A stretch of 64,000 bases of DNA. Source: CAYULW01 sp964445815. GTDB taxonomy: Bacteria > Bacteroidota > Bacteroidia > Flavobacteriales_E > Vicingaceae. Position numbers and translations under genes: made by a program. Numbering within the stretch: position 1 is the stretch's first letter; each line of letters begins with the position of its first letter. Below are positions 26,043-35,300 of this stretch, in pieces. A model generated the notes under the pieces. The model saw only the letters and a program-made list of their open reading frames with translations, was not told where the DNA came from and made no database searches. Location of the stretch: positions 558,001 through 622,000 of the forward strand of contig CAYULW010000001.1 of the NCBI GenBank assembly GCA_964445815.1. Direction: 5' to 3'.

Positions 26043-26861
26043 ATGAGTCTTGATCAGGATTTTGAAGAAGAGAACAAGATGTCTTTCTTACAGCACTTAG
26101 AAGTGTTAAGGTGGCATTTGATTAGAATAGTAATTGCCATTTTTTCATTTGCGGCGTTAGCTTTTGTATTCAAGAGTGTTGTCTTTGACAAAATTGTATT
26201 GGCTCCTATTTATGATGATTTTCTAACATATAGAGGTTTCTGTAAAATGAGTCACCTTATTGGCTTAGACGATAAATTATGTTTTAAAGCCATAGAGTTT
26301 AGTGTGATTAATATTTCCATGGCTGGTCAATTCACCATGCATTTAATTGTTTCTTTATTTACCGGTTTAATCCTTGGATTTCCTTATTTACTATTTGAAT
26401 TGTGGTTGTTTATTAAACCGGCTCTCAAAAAAGCAGAGCATCAGTTTGCCTCAGGAATTGTCTTTTGGGGCTCACTGTTATTTATGTTAGGAGTCGCATT
26501 TGGTTATTATTTAATTACTCCGTTAACAGTTCAGTTTCTGGGGAGTTATGTTGTGAGTGAATTAGTGACCAATCAGATTAATTTAAACTCATACATTTCT
26601 ACAGTAACCAGCGTGACATTTTGTTGTGGTTTGATTTTTCAATTGCCCATTATCGTCTATTTTTTGTCGAAACTAGGTATAGTTACGCCTGAACTTTTGC
26701 GTAAATTCAGGAAACATTCTGTGGTGGTTGTTCTGATCTTAGCGGCAATTATAACTCCTCCTGATATAACAAGTCAGGTATTGGTTTCATTGCCCTTATT
26801 TGTTCTTTATGAGATTAGCATACTCATTTCCAGATTCGTTCAAAAGAAAAGTGGGATTTGA
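26043..26861 (+). CDS. tatC: Sec-independent (Tat) protein translocase TatC
   Basis: 272 residues with six predicted membrane helices. The N-terminal cytosolic motif MSFLQHLEVLRWHLIRI and the LLFELWLFIKPALKKAE region (quoted core FELWLFIKPAL) are the TatC signatures that bind twin-arginine signal peptides. Two extracytoplasmic Cys (in RGFCKMSHL and DDKLCFKA) lie in the first periplasmic loop and could form a disulphide. TatA/B are not in this window. Located 6 bp after kdsD. Confidence 0.94.
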   Translation: MSLDQDFEEENKMSFLQHLEVLRWHLIRIVIAIFSFAALAFVFKSVVFDKIVLAPIYDDFLTYRGFCKMSHLIGLDDKLCFKAIEFSVINISMAGQFTMHLIVSLFTGLILGFPYLLFELWLFIKPALKKAEHQFASGIVFWGSLLFMLGVAFGYYLITPLTVQFLGSYVVSELVTNQINLNSYISTVTSVTFCCGLIFQLPIIVYFLSKLGIVTPELLRKFRKHSVVVVLILAAIITPPDITSQVLVSLPLFVLYEISILISRFVQKKSGI

Positions 26862-26913
26862 TAAAGCGAGCCATTTCTTATTTTTAATTTAGACCACCTG
26901 TAAACAATAGTGA

Positions 26914-29385
26914 TTGAAACAGATTCGAATCATTGAAAAGCAAATCTTAGTGGCCTTATTTCTGATAGGGTTTAATACATTATTTGCGCAGAAAACAATT
27001 GTAAGAGGCACGATAACAGATGCAAACACAGGAGAGACCCTGCCATTTGTGAACCTCTTGTTTAAAGATTCTAAAATAGGCGTATCGACTGATCTCGATG
27101 GCAAATTTGTAATCGAGACTTATTATGCAACCGATTCGCTGCAGGCTTCATTTATAGGTTATAAAACCCAAACCAAAAAAGTAAAACTGGATCAAACCCA
27201 AACAATCAACTTTCAGCTACAAACTGGTGGTGTAGCTTTGGAGGAAGTAGTTATTGAATATAAGGGAAATCCCGCTCATGCCATTTTGAAACGAGTAAAA
27301 AGAAACAAAGCGGCTAACAATAGGGAGAAGTATGATAGCTACTCCTACGAGGTATATAATAAGGTTGAATTTGATCTGAATAATATCACTGAAGAATTTA
27401 AGAATAAGAAGATATTTAAGAACTTTCAATTTATATTTGATTATACAGACACAACGGGGGAGAAAGAGTACTTACCGATGTTCATGACTGAATCATTATC
27501 TGATTTTTACTTTCGTCGGCAACCTAAATCTGAAAAAGAGTATATAAAAGCTGCTCAGGTTTCAGGTACGTCTAATGAGAGCATAACGCAGTTTATGGGT
27601 GATATGTATCAGAATGTAAATATCTATGAGAATTACATCAATGTATTTGGGAAGTCATTTGTAAGCCCTATTGCCGACTTCGGATTGATTTATTACCGAT
27701 ACTATTTACAAGATAGTGTAGTGATTGATGGGAATTATTGCTACCAAATTGATTTTCTCCCAAAATTGGCGCAAGAACCGGTATTCTCAGGAACAATGTG
27801 GATTAATGATACGACTTATGCCGTCAAGAGAATTGAGGCGAATATTGCTAAAGAGGCTAATATCAACTTTGTAAATGGCTTTGAAGTAAAACAAGAATAC
27901 CAAAAAGTTGGTGGGAAATACTGGATGCTTAAGAGAGATGAGCTTGTTGTTGATTTTGAAATTGGAGAAAAGATTATGGGCTTATATGGCCGTAAGGCAA
28001 CTTCATACAAAGATATTAAGGTCAATGAAGAAATCGAGGAGAAGCTATTTGAGGGGGTTGACAATGTTGTGGTTTTAGATGATGCTAATGGAAAAGATGA
28101 GTCGTTCTGGGAGGGTTCGAGGCACGACACTTTAACCGCAAATCAAAAAGGTATTTACGAAATGGTTGACTCGGTAAAGAATGTGCCGGCGTTTAGGACC
28201 ATAGTAGATATTGTGCAGCTTGTCTTTACAGGATATAAAGAGTGGGGCAATGTTGAAATTGGACCATATTTTAAGCTCTACAGTTACAATCCCGTAGAAG
28301 GCAATCGATTTAGACTAGGGGGACGAACAAGTAATAATTTTAGTACCCGCTTAATGTTGAACGGTTATCTTGCCTATGGAACTAATGATGAGCGGTTTAA
28401 GTATAATGCAGGTTTTTTGTATCGTATCAATAAGAATCCAAGAGAATTTATTGGTTTTCAATACAAAAGGGATATTGAGCAGCTTGGATTGAGCCAAAAT
28501 GCATTTTCTCAGGATAATATTTTATCCTCTTTTCTAAGAAGAAATCCCAATAATAAGCTGACTGATGTTGAGGAGTTTAAAATTGAATACGAACGAGAGT
28601 GGATTACTGGATTTTCAAATAAGCTATTTCTGACTCAGAGAGGTATGCGACCACTCGGTCAGTTAGAATACAGAAGATTTAACCCTGATCCGGAGATTGG
28701 ATTTGTTGATGATAAATTGTTAAATACATCAGAAGTTAGTATCTATACTCGATATGCACATAAAGAAGCTTTCGTTGAGGGTGAGTTCGAGCGGATCAGT
28801 TTAGGGTCAAAATATCCTATTGTTGAGGTTCAGGTAGGCTTCGGGTTTAAAAACCTTTTGGACGGGGATTACGAATATCAGAAAACGGAAATAGCCGTTA
28901 GCGACAATGTGAATGTTGGTGTATATGGCCGAACTGAGTTCAGAGCAACAGCTGGGAAGTATTTTGGAACTCTACCTTTTACGCTACTTGAGATTCATAA
29001 TGGAAATGAATCATATTTCTATGATAAACAGGCATTTAACCTGATGAACTTTTTTGAGTTCATTAGTGATGAGTACGCAACATTAATGATGACACATCAC
29101 TTTGATGGCTTTTTCTTGAACAAATTTCCTTTGCTGAGAAAACTGAAGTGGAGAGAAGTGGCATCGCTTAGAGCAGTTGCCGGAAACTTATCTGATAAGC
29201 ATCGAAGAGAGCTTGTTTTTCCTGAAAATATTTTTGAATTACATCAGCCATATGCAGAAGTTGGCTTAGGAGTGGAAAATATCTTTAAATTGATCCGAAT
29301 AGACGGAATGTGGCGCTTAAGTTATTTAGATCACCCGAATATTGCGAAATTTGGAATTAGAGCCTCATTTGAATTTTCTTTTTAA
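26914..29385 (+). CDS. DUF5686 outer-membrane protein with carboxypeptidase-regulatory-like domain
   Basis: 823 residues from a TTG start that gives a good signal peptide (IEKQILVALFLIGFNTLFAQ); an in-frame stop is directly upstream. After cleavage comes an Ig-like CarboxypepD_reg domain (TIVRGTITDANTGETLPFVN to ~residue 95), as at the start of SusC/TonB receptors, then the DUF5686 region (~105-420), then a strand-rich C-terminus ending in FGIRASFEFSF, where the terminal Phe is typical of outer-membrane barrels. No TonB box or plug is visible, so it is not a normal TonB-dependent transporter. Function unknown. Ends 3 bp before lptB, so a role in LPS or outer-membrane biogenesis is a reasonable inference. 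Confidence 0.88.
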   Translation: MKQIRIIEKQILVALFLIGFNTLFAQKTIVRGTITDANTGETLPFVNLLFKDSKIGVSTDLDGKFVIETYYATDSLQASFIGYKTQTKKVKLDQTQTINFQLQTGGVALEEVVIEYKGNPAHAILKRVKRNKAANNREKYDSYSYEVYNKVEFDLNNITEEFKNKKIFKNFQFIFDYTDTTGEKEYLPMFMTESLSDFYFRRQPKSEKEYIKAAQVSGTSNESITQFMGDMYQNVNIYENYINVFGKSFVSPIADFGLIYYRYYLQDSVVIDGNYCYQIDFLPKLAQEPVFSGTMWINDTTYAVKRIEANIAKEANINFVNGFEVKQEYQKVGGKYWMLKRDELVVDFEIGEKIMGLYGRKATSYKDIKVNEEIEEKLFEGVDNVVVLDDANGKDESFWEGSRHDTLTANQKGIYEMVDSVKNVPAFRTIVDIVQLVFTGYKEWGNVEIGPYFKLYSYNPVEGNRFRLGGRTSNNFSTRLMLNGYLAYGTNDERFKYNAGFLYRINKNPREFIGFQYKRDIEQLGLSQNAFSQDNILSSFLRRNPNNKLTDVEEFKIEYEREWITGFSNKLFLTQRGMRPLGQLEYRRFNPDPEIGFVDDKLLNTSEVSIYTRYAHKEAFVEGEFERISLGSKYPIVEVQVGFGFKNLLDGDYEYQKTEIAVSDNVNVGVYGRTEFRATAGKYFGTLPFTLLEIHNGNESYFYDKQAFNLMNFFEFISDEYATLMMTHHFDGFFLNKFPLLRKLKWREVASLRAVAGNLSDKHRRELVFPENIFELHQPYAEVGLGVENIFKLIRIDGMWRLSYLDHPNIAKFGIRASFEFSF

Positions 29386-29388
29386 GGC

Positions 29389-30129
29389 ATGAAGTTAAGA
29401 GCAGAAGACATAGTAAAAAAGTATAAAAAAAGAACTGTTGTAAAGGGAGTTTCGGTAGAAGTTAGTCAAGGCGAAATAGTTGGCCTTTTAGGACCTAATG
29501 GTGCAGGAAAAACAACATCTTTTTACATGATCGTCGGACTTGTTCAACCAAACGAGGGTAAAATCTTTTTAGATGATAGAGAAATAACAGATCTGCCCAT
29601 GTATAAAAGAGCAAAATTGGGAGTAGGGTATCTGGCACAAGAAGCATCTGTATTTCGTAAATTGTCCGTAGAAGATAACATTAAGGCTATCCTTGAGATG
29701 ACTAAGCTTTCAAAAAAGGAACAGGCTGATAAACTCGAGAGTTTATTGGACGAGTTTAGTCTGCATCATGTAAGAAAGAATAGAGGGGATCTGCTTTCAG
29801 GTGGAGAAAGAAGAAGGACAGAGATTGCGCGAGCTTTAGCCACTGACCCTAAATTCATCTTGTTGGATGAACCGTTTGCAGGTGTGGATCCTATTGCTGT
29901 TGAAGATATTCAGGGTATCGTGGCTACATTAAAAGAGAAAAATATTGGCATACTAATCACAGATCATAATGTCAATGAGACTCTAGCCATTACAGATCGT
30001 GCTTACTTGTTGTTCGAAGGCAGCATATTAAAAGCCGGAACTGCAGAAGAGTTGGCGAATGACGAACAAGTTCGAAAAGTCTATTTAGGTCAGAATTTTG
30101 AGTTGAAAAGACCTAAGGTTAATTCTTGA
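29389..30129 (+). CDS. lptB: LPS export ABC transporter ATPase LptB
   Basis: 246 residues, a single ABC ATPase domain: Walker A GPNGAGKTT (~36-44), Q-loop YLAQEASVFRKLSVEDNI (typical of LptB), signature LSGGERRRTEIARALA and Walker B FILLDEPFAGVDPIAV. LptB with LptF/G extracts LPS from the inner membrane and pushes it along the Lpt bridge to LptD/E; LptE is at 6.0-6.5 kb, LptF/G are outside. The 3' end overlaps the convergent purS gene by 11 bp. Confidence 0.96.
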   Translation: MKLRAEDIVKKYKKRTVVKGVSVEVSQGEIVGLLGPNGAGKTTSFYMIVGLVQPNEGKIFLDDREITDLPMYKRAKLGVGYLAQEASVFRKLSVEDNIKAILEMTKLSKKEQADKLESLLDEFSLHHVRKNRGDLLSGGERRRTEIARALATDPKFILLDEPFAGVDPIAVEDIQGIVATLKEKNIGILITDHNVNETLAITDRAYLLFEGSILKAGTAEELANDEQVRKVYLGQNFELKRPKVNS

Positions 30130-30376
30130 TCTCTTCAATATGGTATTCATAGCTTTCCATCAAGTGGTTAGCTAATAATTCTTTACATGCTTGCTCAACT
30201 TTCTCGCTGGCAGTGGTCTTATCATTTGCTTCAACTTCCAGAGAAATGTGTTTTCCTATTCTAACATTATCTATTTCGACTAAGTTTAAGTTTTTTAAAC
30301 TCGAGGTAACAGCCTTTCCCTGAGGGTCTAATAAAGCCTTTAGCGGCATAATGTCTATCTCAGCTTTGAATTTCAT
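30119..30376 (-). CDS. purS: Phosphoribosylformylglycinamidine synthase subunit PurS
   Basis: 85 residues, the normal size for PurS, with the family pattern: MKFKAEIDIMPLKALLDPQGKAV, SSLKNLNLVEIDNVRIGKHI (split here by the quote), and a C-terminal helix plus strand (ACKELLANHLMESYEYHIEEI). PurS is the small subunit of the three-part FGAM synthase PurS-PurQ-PurL of purine synthesis. Neither purQ nor purL is in the window. It starts 7 bp after the pssA stop, so both genes probably share a transcript. Confidence 0.88.
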   Translation of the reverse strand: MKFKAEIDIMPLKALLDPQGKAVTSSLKNLNLVEIDNVRIGKHISLEVEANDKTTASEKVEQACKELLANHLMESYEYHIEEIKN

Positions 30377-30382
30377 TTTTGT

Positions 30383-31081
30383 CTAGAATAGATGATTTAC
30401 AATTGATAATATCAGATACAAAAGTAAGATAAAAGGGATAGCTGCAAATCCAAGAATAGAAATTAATAAGAAAGAAAAGAGCAATAAAATGAATCTGTAT
30501 TTATTCTCTTTCCAATTTAAATTTTTAAACTTCAAGGCAAGCAAAGGAAGTTCAGCGATTAAAAGATAACAAAGAACAAGAGATAGGATAAGCAATACTA
30601 TAGGGGACTTAAGAACATCACTGATCACTTGGAGATCTATCCACCAAAAAGATACTTGTTGCTGCCACAAAATCAAAGGTAAACTGACCCAAAACAAAGC
30701 ATTAGCAGGTGTTGGTAGTCCAATAAAGACATCGGTTTGGCGCTCATCAATATTAAACTTGGCTAAACGATAGGCAGAAAAGGGTATCATTAGAAGAGGT
30801 ATGTAGCGAAAAAGAGCATGATCAAAATTGATCCATTCAACTGCAAGATATGCCGGGGCCACTCCAAAAGAAACGACATCTGCTAAAGAATCTAACTCTG
30901 CTCCCATTGCAGATTCAACCTTAAGCAGTCGCGCAGCTAAGCCATCAAAAAAGTCAAAGAAGGCTGCTAGTAGGATCAAAAAACTTGCGACCAGATAATG
31001 ACCAGAAGCGATTTGTAATACCGCTAGTGAACCGCATAGAATATTGGCGCTTGTAATCAAATTGGGGACTTGTTTTTTCAT
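30383..31081 (-). CDS. pssA: CDP-diacylglycerol-serine O-phosphatidyltransferase
   Basis: 232 residues, about seven hydrophobic segments. The CDP-alcohol phosphotransferase motif DGxxARxxxxxxxxGxxxDxxxD is present as DGLAARLL...GAELDSLAD (~residues 45-67). The family member beginning MKKQVPNLITSANILCGSLAV corresponds to PssA, which makes phosphatidylserine, the precursor of phosphatidylethanolamine, in the inner membrane. Followed by purS. Divergent from porV. Confidence 0.92.
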   Translation of the reverse strand: MKKQVPNLITSANILCGSLAVLQIASGHYLVASFLILLAAFFDFFDGLAARLLKVESAMGAELDSLADVVSFGVAPAYLAVEWINFDHALFRYIPLLMIPFSAYRLAKFNIDERQTDVFIGLPTPANALFWVSLPLILWQQQVSFWWIDLQVISDVLKSPIVLLILSLVLCYLLIAELPLLALKFKNLNWKENKYRFILLLFSFLLISILGFAAIPFILLLYLILSIVNHLF

Positions 31082-31185
31082 ACAGTGTTAAAATTATCAA
31101 TTAATTCATCACTCAATCTTAGCGTCTTAATCAAATAATGGACTTTTATCATAGACGATGAAAAGAAAAAGACGAAATTTATGGG

Positions 31186-31219
31186 TTGTATTTTAATCAA
31201 AAGGAAATATTAAGCTTTG
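31186..31219 (+). promoter_or_regulatory. Weak candidate promoter for porV-porU
   Basis: TTG at 31186-31188, 23 bp, then AAGCTTTG at 31212-31219 (seven of eight positions of TAnnTTTG). Transcript start would be ~31226, 29 bases before the porV ATG. Confidence 0.35.
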
Positions 31220-31254
31220 TTTTCTGTTATAAAGTGAATATTCAAAATCATAAC

Positions 31255-32328
31255 ATGTTTAGATTAGTAAAGCCATCACTATTAATAGTATTGTTTATTG
31301 CCTCAGCTTTATGTTTTGCACAAACAAAATACAGCAATGAATTTCTTAAAATAGGTGTTGGAGCTCGTGCCTTGGGAATGTCAAATGCTTTTATTTCAAG
31401 TGCAGATGATGTCACAGCAGGATATTGGAATCCTGCCGGTTTGACGCGATTAAGTTCCGATTTTCAGTTTTCCTTAATGCACAGTGAATACTTTGCAGGC
31501 ATTGCAGCCTATGATTATGCCGGTATTGCTAACAAGTTAGATGAAAAAAGTGCAATTGGTTTCACCTTTGTTCGCTTTGGGGTAGACGATATTCCAAACA
31601 CGACGCAGCTTATTGATGCTGAAGGCAATATTGATTTTAATCGAATCACAACCTTCTCAGCAGCAGATTATGCCGGATTGATTTCTTATGCAAGAAAGAG
31701 TAATGTAGAAGGCTTGAGTTACGGAGGTAATGTTAAGATTGTTCATCGTCTGGTTGGAGATTTTGCAAAGGCTTGGGGTTTTGGATTCGATTTGGGTGCT
31801 CAATATGAGAAAAATGAGTGGATATTGGCCGCGATGGCTCGAGATGTAACCTCTACATTTAACGCATGGTCATCTAACCTAGATGAGGAAACAGAGCAAA
31901 TATTTGTTTTAACTGGAAATGAATTGCCTGAGAATTCTGTTGAAGTAACTGTTCCCGAGTTGATTCTTGGAGCAAGCAGGGTGTTTATTTTTACAGATAA
32001 GATCGGCCTAAGAACCGAGTTAAATTTGAAGAATACCTTTGATGGAAAAAGAAATACTTTGATTAAATCGGATCCGGTTTCAATTGATCCATCATTTGGT
32101 ATAGAAGCTACATATAATGATGTCATTTATTTGAGGGGCGGGATAGGAAACTTTCAAGTTACAACCGATATTGACGGTCATCAACTCACCACATTTCAGC
32201 CAAACTTCGGACTGGGAGTTAAATTGAAATCAATCCGGATTGACTATGCTCTAACGGATATTGGAGATCAATCAGTGGCTTTATATTCTAACGTATTTTC
32301 GATTCGGATGGATATAACAAAGAAGTAA
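31255..32328 (+). CDS. porV: T9SS outer-membrane protein PorV (LptO)
   Basis: 357 residues from the ATG at 31255; the longer open frame from 31186 adds a non-signal stretch and is rejected. Signal peptide MFRLVKPSLLIVLFIASALCFAQ, then KYSNEFLKIGVGARALGMSNA and VTAGYWNPAGLTRL, the standard PorV start, followed by barrel strands. PorV is a FadL-like 14-strand barrel that carries T9SS cargo from the SprA translocon to the PorU sortase on the cell surface. The next gene porU starts immediately after its stop (TAAATG), matching the well-known porV-porU pair. Confidence 0.95.
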   Translation: MFRLVKPSLLIVLFIASALCFAQTKYSNEFLKIGVGARALGMSNAFISSADDVTAGYWNPAGLTRLSSDFQFSLMHSEYFAGIAAYDYAGIANKLDEKSAIGFTFVRFGVDDIPNTTQLIDAEGNIDFNRITTFSAADYAGLISYARKSNVEGLSYGGNVKIVHRLVGDFAKAWGFGFDLGAQYEKNEWILAAMARDVTSTFNAWSSNLDEETEQIFVLTGNELPENSVEVTVPELILGASRVFIFTDKIGLRTELNLKNTFDGKRNTLIKSDPVSIDPSFGIEATYNDVIYLRGGIGNFQVTTDIDGHQLTTFQPNFGLGVKLKSIRIDYALTDIGDQSVALYSNVFSIRMDITKK

Positions 32329-35300
32329 ATGAAACATTTCTACCTGTTATTACTTTTAGTAGCAATAGTAAGGTCATTTGCCCAAAATGCAGGCAATGAA
32401 TGGATCAATTACAATCAAGAATATTTTGTTTTTAAAGTATATGAAGATGGCATTTACAGAATTACACATCAAGATTTACTTCAGGCCAATATCCCGGTTA
32501 ATGCATTAGATCCGCGTCATATTCAAATTTTTGCTCGTGGTAAAGAGGTGCCTTTATATGTTGAAGGTGAAGGAGATGGCGTTTTCAATACAAGTGATTT
32601 TATTGAGTTTTACGGAACTAAGAACGATGGATGGATTGATTCTGTTTTTTATCAATCACGAACAAACCAACCTAATCCTTATTACAGTTTAATATCTGAT
32701 ACAATTTATTATTACCTGACTTGGAATAATTCAATCTCTAATAGGAGAATAGCTCAGGAGAATGCTATAGACTTTGGGAACTACTTTCCTGCTTCATTTA
32801 TATGGAAGGAGGAAGTGATCGCTTACAATTCAACTTATTATGACGGAGAAACTGAGGTAAGCAGAGCGACTGACCCTGATTATGTTGAGTCAGAAGGTTG
32901 GATGGATAGGCCGATAAGTAAAGGAGGAAGTGCGAATTATACATTGTCATTTGTCAATCGATACCAAGCAGGGCCATTTGTCAATTTAGAAATTCAATAT
33001 TCGGGAGAATCTGATTGGGGTGCGCTAAGTAATGGAGATCACCATGTAAGAATAAGTGTCGGAGGACAAACTAAAGATGATGTTTTTGAGGGGTATGACC
33101 TGAGAAAGATGAGTTTTAGCTTTTCACCGAGTAATGTGATCGGGGGTAACAACACATTGACATATCAAAGTATAGATGATCTTGGTTCGGGTGCAGACAG
33201 GACCGCGGTCTCGTTTATAAAGTATAGTTATCCTCACACATTGGTTTTAAGAAATAGTTTTGACTACAGCTTCCAGATTGATGATCATAGTAGTCAGTCC
33301 AAGCAGTATTTAGAATTCCTAAATTTTAATGGAGGAAATGCTCCGGTCTTTTATGATTTAACTAATCATAAAAGAATAAGAGTAATACGCACTCTCAACT
33401 CCTATCGAGCTTTGGTTCCTAATTCAGGAGGGAAAAAGTCCTGCTACATCGCGAATGCGTCTGAGATTAAACAGGTGAGTATTGAAAGTATCGGCAATAA
33501 TAACTTCTTTGTCGATTATGCCGGTCAAAATGTTGATTCCGCATACATTATGCTTTATCACTCTTCCTTACTAAACGAGGTGAGCAGATATGCCAACTTT
33601 CGGTTAAATAAGGGTTATTATCCCCTTTTAGTTGATGTTCAGCAACTGTATCACCAGTTTGGTTATGGTGTTTCTAAGAATCCGCTTTCTATTCGAAATT
33701 TTATTGATTTTGCATTTGCCAATTTTAACACTCCGCCACAGTATCTTTTTTTAATTGGGAAGTCAGTTAATCATAAAGAAGCACGAAAAGAGGCTTTGAA
33801 ATTTAACCAAAACCTAGTTCCGTCATTTGGAAACCCTTCTGTAGATAATTTATTAGCAAGTGGCTTACAGGGTACAAACTTAGAAAGTCCTATTCCTATT
33901 GGAAGACTTAGTGCTAAGAATTTAGCAGATTTGGGTGCTTACCTGAATAAAGTGATTGAATATGAATCTGCAACAACCAGTGATTGGATGAAAAAAGCTT
34001 TACACTTTGCAGGGGGGCTTTCGCTTTTGGAAACAAATCAATTTGAGAATTTCTTTAAGAATTATGAGAATGAGTTCAACTCTCCTCCAATGGGTGGAAC
34101 AGCCCAATTGTTTAAGAAAAGCACTTCAATCCCAATTCAAACCACATTATCAGATTCGATTAGAACATTGATCAATAGCGGGGTTTCATTGATGACCTTT
34201 TTTGGGCATGCATCTGCTGCCGGTGGCTTTGATATCAGCATTGATTCTCCTGATAAACTAAATAACAGAGGTAAATACCCTGTTATTTTGGCCAACTCAT
34301 GCTTCTCTGGAAATTATCATCAGGCAGATGTTTTGAGTGTGGCCGAGCAATATGTTCTTGAGAACAATAAGGGTTCTATCGCTTTTATTGCTTCTGGTAA
34401 CTTGGGGTTTGCATCAACTTTAAATACATACTCTTCAGCTTTGTATAAAAATCTAGCTTCTGAAAACTATGGAAAATCCTTAGCGGAAAACATGATCGAA
34501 ACGGTTAAGGATATACAAGTAAGCAATACAAGAGGAAGTTTGAGACTAGTTTGTTTAGAGATGAGCTTACAAGGTGATCCGGCTATAAAATTAAATCCTC
34601 ATGCATTGCCCGATTATAGAGTTAGAGAACAAGACGTTTCTGTTAGTCCGAGTCAGATTACCTCTGATTTAGACTCTTTTAATGTCCACATTCAATTGTA
34701 TAATATTGGTTTGGCTAATAATGATACCGTCTTGGTTCAGGTTAATCATCAATTCCCTGAATCTACTAAGGACACCGTCTATTTCCAACAAATTCCAAAT
34801 CTGTTTTATAAGCGATCTTTAGACTTAACCTTGCCTATAGATTTAGTGAATGGAATAGGTCAAAATGAGTTTTCAATCATTATTGATCCGAACAATACGA
34901 TTCCTGAGTTACAAGAACTGAATAATAGAGTGGACTTTGAAGTCATGGTAAGGTCGGGAGATATTATTCCGGTTTATCCTTACAATTACTCAATTGTTGG
35001 GCAACAAGTGGTCAAACTATCTGCTTCAACCGCATTCGCATTGGAAGAATCAAAAGAGTATTTATTTGAGTTAGATACCTCTTCTCAGTTTAATAGCTTG
35101 CTAAAGGAGTCTAACTCTTTAATAAGTTCAGGTGGTATTATTGAGTGGGAACCAAACCTGTTAAAGAATATGCCCGATAGTCAAGTCTATTTCTGGAGAA
35201 TCACTAAAGCACCTCAACCAGGTGAAAGTCCACAGTGGCGTCAGAGCTCTTTTCAGTATATTCCAAATGAACAGGGCTGGGCTCAAGATCACTTTGATCA

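Noticed and set aside
31186..31254. N-terminal extension of porV
   Set aside because: It would put 23 residues before a clear signal peptide and overlaps the promoter region.
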